Source: Ancylomarina longa (lineage in GTDB: Bacteria > Bacteroidota > Bacteroidia > Bacteroidales > Marinifilaceae). From it: a DNA stretch of 64,000 nucleotides. This document shows positions 1 through 9,155 of this stretch, in pieces (within the stretch, counting starts at the first letter, position 1; the number at the start of each line of letters is the position of its first letter). The notes under the pieces were generated by a model that saw only the letters and a list, made by a program, of their open reading frames with translations, did no database searches and was not told the DNA's origin. The translations under genes were made by a program, and so were the position numbers. The stretch is from NCBI RefSeq assembly GCF_003996985.1, contig NZ_RJJX01000001.1, positions 248,001 to 312,000 of the forward strand. Direction: 5' to 3'.

Positions 1-252
1 TTGATTTTTGTATTCAACTTAAATCCCAGCGAATCCTTTACCTTCTATGGCATTCCTGTAACAGCTGGTAAGTACCAGGTATTGCTCGATTCCGATGCAG
101 AATCATATGGCGGTTTCCATCGAGTGGATGATCAGCAAATATACTATTCTCGTGCAGAGGCAAATTTATCCGACAAGCACAGAGTCCATTTATACCTGCC
201 AAGTAGAACGGTTTTGGTATTGAAACACACCCCGCCAAAAAGTATTTTTTAA
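1..252 (+). CDS. glgB: 1,4-alpha-glucan branching enzyme, C-terminal end (partial)
   Basis: The frame is open from the first base and ends at a stop at 250-252, so only about 83 C-terminal residues are present and the start lies outside the window. The piece resembles the all-beta C-terminal domain of GH13 branching enzymes: a VFNLNP stretch, then LLDSDAESYGGFHRVD, and finally the typical ending LYLPSRTVLVLK. Branching enzyme transfers alpha-1,4 chains to make alpha-1,6 branches in glycogen, in the cytoplasm. It sits 3 bp before a GH13 amylase on the same strand, within a glycogen region. No catalytic residues are visible in the fragment, so the call rests on the C-terminal domain and the context. 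Confidence 0.8.
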   Translation: MIFVFNLNPSESFTFYGIPVTAGKYQVLLDSDAESYGGFHRVDDQQIYYSRAEANLSDKHRVHLYLPSRTVLVLKHTPPKSIF

Positions 253-255
253 GCT

Positions 256-1956
256 ATGGAGAAAACGAAGATTGTTATCTATCAGCTATTCGTTCGATTA
301 TTTGGGAATCGAAATACCAATCCTATTGTAAATGGAAACAAAGAAGAAAATGGAAGTGGTAAGTTTAGTGATATCAGCCATTTGGCCTTAAAAGAGATAA
401 AGCAACTGGGAATCAATCATATTTGGTACACCGGAATTATAGAGCATGCCATCACAGAGGGCTATCCCGACTTAGCTATCCCTAATGGTAACCCTTTGGT
501 GATAAAAGGAAAAGCCGGATCGCCCTATGCTATCAAGGATTATTACGATGTGAATCCTGACTTAGCCAATAATGTGGAGGAAAGAATGCAGGAATTTGAA
601 GCTTTAATTCAGCGTACCCATGAAAATGATCTGAAGGTGATAATTGATTTCGTACCCAACCATTTGTCCCGAGAATATCATTCGGATAAAAAGCCGGAAG
701 GCGTTGAAGACTTTGGTGCAACAGATGATACCGATATTACTTTCACTCCATCCAATAACTTTTATTACCTACCCAATCAGGAATTACAATTGGCAGCAGC
801 AATTCAAAATAGATTTCCCGATACGCATTATCACGAATATCCTGCCAAAGCAACAGGTAATGATCTGTTCACGGCTTATCCCAAGCTTAACGATTGGTAT
901 GAAACCATCAAACTCAATTACGGAGTAGATTACCAAAATGAAAATGCTTCTCACTTTCATCCAACTCCCAATACCTGGATAAAGATGAAGGATATTTTAT
1001 TGTATTGGGCTCGCAAAGGAGTAGATGGCTTTCGTTGTGATATGGCCGAAATGGTTCCTGTTGAATTTTGGGAATGGGTGATTCCGGAAGTAAAGCAGGA
1101 ATTCCCCGAAATCCTGTTTATTGCAGAGGTTTATAATCCGTCTTTATACGATTCCTATATCCACAAAGGAAAATTTGATTATCTCTACGATAAAGTTGGA
1201 TTGTATGACACCCTTCGGGGTATTATTCAGGGAGAGCAGTCTGCCAAAGAAATTACGAATTGCTGGCAAAGTCTGAATGGCTTAGATCCCTATATGCTAC
1301 GTTTTCTGGAAAACCACGACGAGCAGCGCATCACATCCCGATTTTTTGCTGGCGATGCATGGAAAGCCCTTCCGGGAATGACGGTATCTGTATGTTTGCA
1401 TCAGGGACCTGCCATGCTCTATTTTGGACAGGAAGTGGGAGAAGCGGCTCTGGGAGCTTCTGGTTTTAGCGGTGATAATGGCAGAACAACAATCTTCGAT
1501 TATTGGAATGTACCCGAGCATCAGAAGTGGATGAACAATGGAAAGTTTGATGGGGACTCACTTTCCCAAGATCAAAAAGAATTGCGAAAGGCCTACGCTG
1601 ACATTCTACACCTGGCAAAACAACCCGCAATAGCAAAGGGTGCTTTTTACGATGTGATGTGGGTGAATTCGGATAAGAAGCTGTTCAATTTTGATAAAGC
1701 ATATGCCTTTTTGCGCCATTGTGAGGTACAAAAATTACTTATCGTCTGTAATTTCGATTCTCAATCACAAGAAGTACATCTCAAAATCCCCTCTCATGCT
1801 TTGGAAATAATGAATATCCCACGACCTATTTCTATCACCTTACAAAATCTTCAAAATTCCTTAGCAGTAAATACGGATAGTGAGCAGTTGACTGAGGAAG
1901 GAGTTAAACTAAAGCTTAAGACTTATGAATCGCTTGTTTTGGAAATAATAATCTAA
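256..1956 (+). CDS. GH13 alpha-amylase family protein, cytoplasmic
   Basis: This 566-residue protein has the GH13 barrel motifs. The beta-4 motif GVDGFRCD carries the nucleophile D262, FIAEVYNP carries the acid/base E291, and FLENHDEQR carries D355. An earlier conserved region reads VIIDFVPNH. There is no signal peptide, so it should act on intracellular alpha-1,4-glucan or on imported maltodextrin. It starts 3 bp after the branching enzyme stop and is probably co-transcribed with it. The exact specificity (endo-amylase, maltogenic or transferase) cannot be read from the motifs. The gene converges on the synthase-phosphorylase gene across a shared hairpin terminator. Confidence 0.88.
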   Translation: MEKTKIVIYQLFVRLFGNRNTNPIVNGNKEENGSGKFSDISHLALKEIKQLGINHIWYTGIIEHAITEGYPDLAIPNGNPLVIKGKAGSPYAIKDYYDVNPDLANNVEERMQEFEALIQRTHENDLKVIIDFVPNHLSREYHSDKKPEGVEDFGATDDTDITFTPSNNFYYLPNQELQLAAAIQNRFPDTHYHEYPAKATGNDLFTAYPKLNDWYETIKLNYGVDYQNENASHFHPTPNTWIKMKDILLYWARKGVDGFRCDMAEMVPVEFWEWVIPEVKQEFPEILFIAEVYNPSLYDSYIHKGKFDYLYDKVGLYDTLRGIIQGEQSAKEITNCWQSLNGLDPYMLRFLENHDEQRITSRFFAGDAWKALPGMTVSVCLHQGPAMLYFGQEVGEAALGASGFSGDNGRTTIFDYWNVPEHQKWMNNGKFDGDSLSQDQKELRKAYADILHLAKQPAIAKGAFYDVMWVNSDKKLFNFDKAYAFLRHCEVQKLLIVCNFDSQSQEVHLKIPSHALEIMNIPRPISITLQNLQNSLAVNTDSEQLTEEGVKLKLKTYESLVLEIII

Positions 1957-1990
1957 AAGCTTCGTATTTATAAATCTTCATTAAAATAAA

Positions 1991-2027
1991 AAAATAGGTT
2001 GTCGATTCTATATCAACAACCTATTTC
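1991..2027. terminator. Bidirectional hairpin terminator
   Basis: An 11-bp perfect inverted repeat (AAATAGGTTGT at 1992-2002 and ACAACCTATTT at 2016-2026) lies between two convergent genes. A-rich sequence precedes it and T-rich sequence follows it, so it can end transcription from both sides. Confidence 0.75.
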
Positions 2028-2034
2028 TATTTAT

Positions 2035-5000
2035 TTAAATCCACTTCACATAGTTGAAATCCTGTCTGTGCGGTAGATTAGGATTGCAGGCATACATCCG
2101 CAAACCAAAATCGAATATTCCCGGATCTTCCAAATCCAAATCTAATTGATAGAATGCTAAACTGTCCACTTTACGTTTCTGCTCTAGTTTTACAGATCGA
2201 ATTGGACCAGCAGCCACCCCGTTCATGGCAGTACGAATCACTAATTCTACACAAATTTCCTCTTCAATCAAACCTTTTAAATCCAAAGCTACCTCTACAT
2301 GGTATGCCTCTCCCGATAAATATTTGTGCTTCGGAGTACTTGGAGCATCTACAGATACCACTTCTATCTGCTCCCAACCTGATAATATCTTCCGCTTCCA
2401 GGCAGCTGTACTTTTAGCCAATTCATAATTACTACTTCTGATATCCTTCACTCTTTCGAATAAGGGAGCATAATACCTTTCCTTGTAATCGTCAATCATT
2501 CGTTTGGTGGTATAATCAGGAGCAATCTCCGCAATACAATTTTTAATATATTTCACCCAATCCACCGGTATATTATTCTCATCTCTTTTATAATAAAGAG
2601 GAATAATCTCATTCTCGAACATGGAATAAATAGTCTGTGCATCCAACTCATCCTGGAAAGCCTGATTTTCATAGGTTCGCTTATCCGTTAGGGACCAGCC
2701 AGCTCCTTCGCGGTATCCTTCCAACCACCAGCCGTCTAGCACACTATAATTCAGGACTCCATTCATTACCGCTTTTTCCCCCGATGTTCCGGAGGCTTCC
2801 AATGGCCTGGTTGGCGTATTCATCCATATATCCACACCTTTCACCAATCGTTTTCCCAGTTCCATGTCGTAATTTTCCAGGAAAATAATTTTACCTACAA
2901 ATTCTGGTCGGCGAGAAACATCAACTATCAATTTAATCAAATCCTGTCCGGCCTTATCTGCCGGATGAGCTTTTCCTGCGAAAATAAACTGTACTGGTTT
3001 TTCAGGGTTATTTAATAATTTTGATAATCGATTCAAATCGCTAAACAGCAAGTGCGCCCGCTTATAGGTAGCGAATCGTCGTGCGAAACCAATGGTTAAA
3101 GCATTCTCATCAATAGAGTCCAATATCTCCACCAAACTACGGGGATCCTCATAACGGCGAATCCAATTATCCTGGAAACGAACTTTCGCATAATCAATTA
3201 ATTTCTTACGAAGCACATTTTTAATATTCCAGATTTTTTCATCAGCTACTTCATGAATCTTTCTCCAGTAATCTTTGTTGGAAAGATCATTTAAGAAACC
3301 ATCATTAAATTCGCTTTCATAAAGGGTCCTCCATTCTTTCGCGGTCCAGGTAGGATAATGCACTCCATTGGTAACGTAACCGATATGCAGTTCTTCGGGA
3401 AAGTATCCCTCATACAGACTATTAAACATCTTCTGGGAGATTTTACCATGTAACCAACTCACACCATTCATTCCAACAGAGGTGTTCGCAGCCAAATTAC
3501 TCATAGAAAATCTCTCATTTGCATCTTTAGGATTCACGCGACCTAATGCCAGAAAATGCTCCCAACTTATTTTCAATTGTGCTGGAACATAGGAAAGATA
3601 ATGCCGAATCATTTCTGGGGTAAAAGTATCGTGTCCGGCTGGTACAGGTGTGTGCGTAGTAAATAAGGAAGATGCTCTTACGATTTCCAAAGCCTCATCA
3701 AATTGATACCCTTCTGCTACAAGTTTAACCAATCGCTCCACATTAATTAAGGCAGCATGTCCTTCATTGCAATGGTATAAATCCGGCTTAATTCCCATGC
3801 AATCCAAGGTCTTAATACCACCCAAACCTAAAAGTATCTCCTGTTTGATTCTATTATCCCAATCTCCACCATAAAGCTGATGAGTAATAGAACGATCCTG
3901 TTCTGCATTTCTTTCTGTATCTGTATCTAACAAATACAAAGAGATTCGACCAACTTCTACTTTCCATATTTTTGCAGTAAGTGTTCTATCCTCCAAAGGC
4001 AGGTTGATGGTTTTCTGAATTCCATATTCATCACGTACCTGAGTAATAGGAAGCTGCGAGAATTTCTGAGCATTTAACTCCACTAACTGCTCTCCGCTTA
4101 AGGATAAGCGTTGTGTGAAATATCCAAACCGATACATGAATCCGACTGCCACCATGTCCACAAGAGAATCACTTGCTTCTTTTAGATAATCGCCAGCTAA
4201 TATTCCCAGACCACCCGAATATATTTTAAGATTATCACTTAAACCATATTCCATGCTGAAATACGCAATTTTAGGTTGTGATTTATCTGGTGATTTAGAC
4301 ATATACTCTTTGAAATCCTGATAGACAGCAGTATATTTTTTAATAAATTCTTTATCCTTAGCCAATTCATTTATTCTGGTACTGGATATTTGTTTTAACA
4401 AAATAATTGGATTCTTTTTACAGCTCTTCCATAATTTTGGATCGATGGACTCAAATAAGTCAATGGCAGTAAAATTCCAGCACCACCAAATATTCTTTGA
4501 CAGTTCTTCCAATCCTAACAAATTACTCGGTAAATTGGATTCCACAATTAGCTTACGCCAATGAACGTGATTGCTTTTGGATATTGCAAGTTGCTTTTCA
4601 GCCTCAACACTTACATCCACTTCCTTTCCCTTTTTCATTCTTTTTCTAATTGCTAATTCATATGCCTTATAATAATATCCTATAAAATTCTTCCACAAAG
4701 CTTTTTCTGCAATTTGTCTTGCATTTTCCCTGCAGGCCTCTATTTCCTTTTTCTTCTTCCCTGCAAAAGATTGAATGTAGTTTGTTATTTGCTGAGTCAA
4801 TTCTGCGGTATTGGAGTCGCTACGCTCCAAAACCTCTACTCCTCCTTTTCCCGATAGCTTAATTCTTTTAACCCATTGACCAAAACCAGCTAATGAAGTA
4901 GTTAGACTAGGAACGCTATACGCAACACTTTCCATGGGTGTATATCCCCAAGGTTCATAGTACGATGGAAAAACAGAAAGATCTAATCCCATGAGCAATT

Positions 5001-6270
5001 CGTAATAGCTTTTATTAAAAATACCATCGGAACCATCCAGATAAGTAGGTGCAAAAATTACCTTTACCTTTTCTCCAACCTGATTTGTAAATCCCAGTTG
5101 TTTGATTTTATTCAAAATATCATCGTGATCAACATTTCCCAAATAGTGAGTAAGGAATGGAGTTACCAAAGGCAGATTCTTTGTTTGATTTTCCAAATTT
5201 TCCTGCAAATCTTTACGTGCCCCACGATTATCACCCGGAATTAAAAAGAAGGCAACAATTTCCCGCTGCTGATTTTTATTCTTATTAATCTGGGCTAAGG
5301 CTTCCAGAAATACATCAATACCCTTGTTTTTAAACTCGTATCTTCCACCTGTTCCCAGAAATAAAGTATTCTCAGATAGCTGCTGACCCAATAGTGCTTC
5401 TGCAACATCTTTCAAAAGGTATCGTGAAGCAATAGATTTAGAATTTAGGATCTGCTGATCAGGAACGAAATCATCCTCAAAACCATTTGGCATGATAACA
5501 TCTACCTCTCTGCCATAGAATTGTTTACATTCTCTGGCCGTAATTTCACTCACAGTAGTTAAACAATCAGCCGATAGAGCAGCTAATTTCTCTAAGGAAC
5601 ACTTGGCCGTAACATTATATTGCCTGGTTTTTTCGACAGCATTAAACTGATAGAGATCATCGTAAAGGCGTTCATTATTACTGGCCAAAACACGCCCAAG
5701 CATTGTTGCATGAGTAGTAAATATAGTAGCAATACTTGCTGCCTGATCTTTAAGATACAGACAACCCATTCCAGTCATCCATTCATGAAATTGAGCCAAT
5801 ACCTTATCTCTAGCATCCAAATTGAATTTAACGAAACTCTCAATCGCCTTTCCTGCAGCATATCCAAACATGGCTGGTTCATGATAATCATCTCCTCCAT
5901 AAAGAGATTCCAGACCATAAATCTCCCAAAACTTCGCATAAATGGCATCCTTTTTAGGCAAAAAATATTTGAAATCTATTAAGAAAACAATAGGATTTCC
6001 AGGAATCTTCCAACGCCCAATCCGAACAGATAGTCCTAAAACTAAAGCAGCTTCTCTCCATTTCGCAAACAAAGAATTGTCTTCCTGAAATTCTTTTGCT
6101 CGTTGCTCTTCAGAATCAAAATCAGGACCAACATATACAATGTTGTCCTTAAATTTTTGTTGTAGCGATAAGGCTTTTGTAGAAACTACTGTATGAATTC
6201 CTCCTACCTTGTTACAAACCTCCCAACTAACTTCAAAAATAAAATCCGGAGTTAATATCACCTCATTCAT
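2035..6270 (-). CDS. Fused GT3 glycogen synthase - GT35 alpha-glucan phosphorylase
   Basis: This protein of about 1411 residues joins two opposing enzymes. Residues about 1-560 match the eukaryote-like GT3 glycogen synthase: an N-terminal VSWEVCNKVGGIHTV motif that binds the sugar nucleotide, and a later FPSYYEPWGYTPMES segment. Residues about 600-1411 match the short (TIGR02094-type) alpha-glucan phosphorylase, with AYFSMEYGLSDNLKIYSGGLG and the PLP-site region EASGTSGEKAVMNGVLN. The first half adds glucosyl units to glycogen and the second releases glucose-1-phosphate. A TTG lies two codons upstream; I chose the ATG at 6270. The open frame is continuous across the linker at about residues 545-600, so the fusion is real in this sequence. 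No signal peptide is seen. Confidence 0.9.
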   Translation of the reverse strand: MNEVILTPDFIFEVSWEVCNKVGGIHTVVSTKALSLQQKFKDNIVYVGPDFDSEEQRAKEFQEDNSLFAKWREAALVLGLSVRIGRWKIPGNPIVFLIDFKYFLPKKDAIYAKFWEIYGLESLYGGDDYHEPAMFGYAAGKAIESFVKFNLDARDKVLAQFHEWMTGMGCLYLKDQAASIATIFTTHATMLGRVLASNNERLYDDLYQFNAVEKTRQYNVTAKCSLEKLAALSADCLTTVSEITARECKQFYGREVDVIMPNGFEDDFVPDQQILNSKSIASRYLLKDVAEALLGQQLSENTLFLGTGGRYEFKNKGIDVFLEALAQINKNKNQQREIVAFFLIPGDNRGARKDLQENLENQTKNLPLVTPFLTHYLGNVDHDDILNKIKQLGFTNQVGEKVKVIFAPTYLDGSDGIFNKSYYELLMGLDLSVFPSYYEPWGYTPMESVAYSVPSLTTSLAGFGQWVKRIKLSGKGGVEVLERSDSNTAELTQQITNYIQSFAGKKKKEIEACRENARQIAEKALWKNFIGYYYKAYELAIRKRMKKGKEVDVSVEAEKQLAISKSNHVHWRKLIVESNLPSNLLGLEELSKNIWWCWNFTAIDLFESIDPKLWKSCKKNPIILLKQISSTRINELAKDKEFIKKYTAVYQDFKEYMSKSPDKSQPKIAYFSMEYGLSDNLKIYSGGLGILAGDYLKEASDSLVDMVAVGFMYRFGYFTQRLSLSGEQLVELNAQKFSQLPITQVRDEYGIQKTINLPLEDRTLTAKIWKVEVGRISLYLLDTDTERNAEQDRSITHQLYGGDWDNRIKQEILLGLGGIKTLDCMGIKPDLYHCNEGHAALINVERLVKLVAEGYQFDEALEIVRASSLFTTHTPVPAGHDTFTPEMIRHYLSYVPAQLKISWEHFLALGRVNPKDANERFSMSNLAANTSVGMNGVSWLHGKISQKMFNSLYEGYFPEELHIGYVTNGVHYPTWTAKEWRTLYESEFNDGFLNDLSNKDYWRKIHEVADEKIWNIKNVLRKKLIDYAKVRFQDNWIRRYEDPRSLVEILDSIDENALTIGFARRFATYKRAHLLFSDLNRLSKLLNNPEKPVQFIFAGKAHPADKAGQDLIKLIVDVSRRPEFVGKIIFLENYDMELGKRLVKGVDIWMNTPTRPLEASGTSGEKAVMNGVLNYSVLDGWWLEGYREGAGWSLTDKRTYENQAFQDELDAQTIYSMFENEIIPLYYKRDENNIPVDWVKYIKNCIAEIAPDYTTKRMIDDYKERYYAPLFERVKDIRSSNYELAKSTAAWKRKILSGWEQIEVVSVDAPSTPKHKYLSGEAYHVEVALDLKGLIEEEICVELVIRTAMNGVAAGPIRSVKLEQKRKVDSLAFYQLDLDLEDPGIFDFGLRMYACNPNLPHRQDFNYVKWI

Positions 6271-6535
6271 ACACAATATATTACTTGTAATTCTTTAATA
6301 CTTAATTTACATACCTCTTAAAACAGCAAATCTTTCATTAAGTTCTGGCATATGAGAAATAAAAACCTATCGTGTTCACGTCAAACATCAAAGGAAATCA
6401 TTTTTTGTTGACCTTAATTTAAATTCTTGCGTTCTCAGATTTATACATTCAAGAGAATAACCTTCATCATGAACTGGATTCATTAGGAATATTCTTAATC
6501 ACATTCAAAATTTATTTAATCCAGCATGGCAAAAC
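6271..6535. other. Intergenic region upstream of the synthase-phosphorylase gene
   Basis: This AT-rich 265-bp spacer follows the GH57 gene on the minus strand and presumably holds the promoter of the synthase-phosphorylase gene. I could not pick out a convincing -33/-7 pair or a strong hairpin. Confidence 0.4.
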
Positions 6536-7840
6536 TTATTCTGTCTTAGAGTACTCATCTTTCAGTTTTCTGATCTCAGATTTATATTCTAAAATTATGG
6601 CATCTCTTTTTGTTATTTCAGCTCTCAATGCCTCCGCATCATCCGATGCTAATCCTTTCTTCTCTTTGATTCTTAATTGAAAATCACTTAACACATTCAT
6701 ATAATTAATGAATGCATCATATGGCGAAGAATATGGATTGAAATAGGAGTGAACATCTCCATCAGAGAAAAATTTAGTACACATATAATAAAAATGATCA
6801 CTGGCCTGCAAATATTTCCAATCCTTAAGCAGAAGATTGTCATTCAAAGCCAATACATCATCACGAAGCGCATATAATTTCTCGAAAGCTTCATTCTGTA
6901 ATTTATTACCTAACCATGCCGACACGTCTCTTTCTTCATCCGCCCACGAAATAGGATAAGGTACATGTGCTTGAGCTATAGGTTGAAAATTTGTTGCCAG
7001 ATTAGAAGGTGTCTCAAATTTTAATTTTGATTTCAGAAAAATTTCTGCTGGTAAATACTGCAGAAATTCAAAAATTCCTGATTCTTTTTTCTGGTGTTCC
7101 CCAAATGTTTCGTAATCCATAAAGATATTCACAAGCTCCTCTTTCGCATCAATTTCATTGATCCAATCCACAAACTTACCTGCTGTTAATGGCCAATCTT
7201 TCCAACCTTCTGCCGAGAATCTAAAAGCAATATCATCGCTCAACTTATAATTTCTCATCAAGATTTTCAATTTGGGATTAATGGCATTGCAGTATAAGTA
7301 ATTCGGACTCTTCCAACCAAGAATATGTTTTGCACCTTCGGTTAGAATTGCCTTATACCCCATCTCTGAAACCATTTCACCAATACCATCAGAATATATC
7401 ATTTCTGTATTTCGAAAGGCTGTTGGCCTTACACCAAACAAATTTTCGATTCTATCGCTATGCTCTTTTACCTGAGATACAAATTCATCTTTATTCTTTA
7501 GCGATGCCAAAGAATGCGCATAAGTCTCCGCCAAGAACTCTATATTTCCGGTTGCTGCCAACTCCTTAAAACTGTCAATAACCTCTGGGGCATAGGATTC
7601 AAATTGATCCAAAGCAACCCCTGTAATGGAAAAACTAAGTTTAAATTTCCCTTTGTATTTTTTCAGGATATCAAGTAATATTTTATTTGCAGGCAAATAA
7701 CATTCATCTGCAATCTTCCGCATAATCGATTCATTGGTGTAATCATCGTAATAGTAATGGCTATTCCCGATATCGAAAAAACGGTATCTTTTTAATCTTA
7801 ACGGTTGATGAATCTGAAAATATAAACAAATTGCTTTCAT
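6536..7840 (-). CDS. GH57 glycoside hydrolase (alpha-amylase/glucanotransferase type)
   Basis: This 434-residue protein begins with the GH57 signature IHQP (residues 10-13). It also shows FRNTEMIYSD, which fits the nucleophile region, and FMDYETFGEHQ, which fits the motif carrying the acid/base Asp. GH57 enzymes cleave or transfer alpha-1,4-glucans. The last 40 or so residues are charged and probably form a coiled coil. It lacks a signal peptide and lies 17 bp downstream of the GT4 gene in an operon with the debranching enzyme, a grouping known in Bacteroides-type genomes. Amylase or 4-alpha-glucanotransferase activity cannot be separated from sequence alone. Confidence 0.88.
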   Translation of the reverse strand: MKAICLYFQIHQPLRLKRYRFFDIGNSHYYYDDYTNESIMRKIADECYLPANKILLDILKKYKGKFKLSFSITGVALDQFESYAPEVIDSFKELAATGNIEFLAETYAHSLASLKNKDEFVSQVKEHSDRIENLFGVRPTAFRNTEMIYSDGIGEMVSEMGYKAILTEGAKHILGWKSPNYLYCNAINPKLKILMRNYKLSDDIAFRFSAEGWKDWPLTAGKFVDWINEIDAKEELVNIFMDYETFGEHQKKESGIFEFLQYLPAEIFLKSKLKFETPSNLATNFQPIAQAHVPYPISWADEERDVSAWLGNKLQNEAFEKLYALRDDVLALNDNLLLKDWKYLQASDHFYYMCTKFFSDGDVHSYFNPYSSPYDAFINYMNVLSDFQLRIKEKKGLASDDAEALRAEITKRDAIILEYKSEIRKLKDEYSKTE

Positions 7841-7857
7841 AATTTTGAGTTTTGTGG

Positions 7858-9153
7858 TTAGACTAAAGAATTAATTGCTGCGGTATAAACCTCGTGAACA
7901 TGAATTGCTGCATTGGCCCATTTTAAGTTATCAACCTCTTCTTTTCCTTCTTTCTTAAATACTTCAGAAAGAGAATTATAACTAATAATTCCATAGATAG
8001 CATCTGCCATGGCATCAATATCCCAATAATCTACTTTCACAGCATGAGTTAAGATTTCTGAGACTCCGGATTGTTTAGAAATAATAACAGGAACATTAGA
8101 TTGCATTGCTTCTAAAGGAGAAATTCCAAATGGCTCCGAAACGGATGGCATCACATAAACATCACTCAATAGAAACATTTTAAAGACATCGTCGCCTTTT
8201 AAAAATCCAGTAAAATGAAATTTGTCAGCAATTCCTAATTGCGCTGCACGTTCCACCATTTTCTCCAACATATCGCCGCTTCCGGCCATAACGAACCTCA
8301 CATTAGGTGTTCGCTTTAAAACCTGATAAGCAGCCTCCACGAAATATTCTGGACCTTTTTGCATGGTAATTCTACCTAAAAAAGTCACTATTTTATCTTT
8401 CACTCCTTTTTTGATAGCCAATTTTTCTTCTACAGAAACTGGTTCTACAGCATTGTACACGGTAATAACCTTAGAAGGATCCTGACCGTATTTCTCAATT
8501 ACAATATTACGAGTAAGGTTACTAACAGTGATAATTCTATCCGCAGCATCCATTCCCATTTTTTCGATTTCAAAGACTTTAGGATTCACATTTCCACCAC
8601 TTCTGTCAAAGTCTGTAGCATGAACATGAATCACAAGCGGTTTCCCCGACACTTCCTTAGCAGCAATACCTGCAGGATAGCAAAGCCAATCGTGAGCATG
8701 AATCACATCGTGTTCATAATCCGAACTAATGGCAGAAGCAACGTAGGCATATTTGTAAATCTCTTCAATAAGATTGGCTCCGTACTTTCCGCTAAACTCC
8801 AATTTACCTTCCTTGTCCACTTTGAAAAATTTATTCTTTCCGTACAAATCCTGACTGGAAAAAGTATAATATTCATCAGGATCATTATAAGGAACCAGAT
8901 GTGAGTCAACTTCCAGGTAAGTATGTTGTGATTTAAATTTTTCGATATGAGACTGAACCTGCTTTATATTTACACCATTTGCTCCTACTAATTGCATTTT
9001 ACTTTGATCTTCATCCCCATGTGCTTTGGGAACAACAAATACAATCTCTAAATCTTTAACTTTAGACAATCCTTGTGTCAAACCATAACAAGCAGTACCC
9101 AATCCTCCGGAAATATGAGGTGGAAATTCCCACCCAAACATTAGAACTTTCAT
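7858..9153 (-). CDS. GT4 family glycosyltransferase (glycogen synthase-like)
   Basis: This is a GT-B fold glycosyltransferase of about 431 residues. The N-terminal motif GWEFPPHISGGLG binds the donor, and the C-terminal domain holds FLGRITMQKGPEYFVEAA, then VMPSVSEPFGISPLEAM, which contains the E-x7-E type motif of retaining GT4 enzymes. It sits between the debranching enzyme (2-bp gap) and GH57, so a role in alpha-glucan synthesis is likely, but the substrate is not shown. A TTG lies two codons upstream of the chosen ATG at 9153; the ATG is preferred because it follows the upstream stop directly, as in translational coupling. Confidence 0.85.
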   Translation of the reverse strand: MKVLMFGWEFPPHISGGLGTACYGLTQGLSKVKDLEIVFVVPKAHGDEDQSKMQLVGANGVNIKQVQSHIEKFKSQHTYLEVDSHLVPYNDPDEYYTFSSQDLYGKNKFFKVDKEGKLEFSGKYGANLIEEIYKYAYVASAISSDYEHDVIHAHDWLCYPAGIAAKEVSGKPLVIHVHATDFDRSGGNVNPKVFEIEKMGMDAADRIITVSNLTRNIVIEKYGQDPSKVITVYNAVEPVSVEEKLAIKKGVKDKIVTFLGRITMQKGPEYFVEAAYQVLKRTPNVRFVMAGSGDMLEKMVERAAQLGIADKFHFTGFLKGDDVFKMFLLSDVYVMPSVSEPFGISPLEAMQSNVPVIISKQSGVSEILTHAVKVDYWDIDAMADAIYGIISYNSLSEVFKKEGKEEVDNLKWANAAIHVHEVYTAAINSLV

Positions 9154-9155
9154 AT

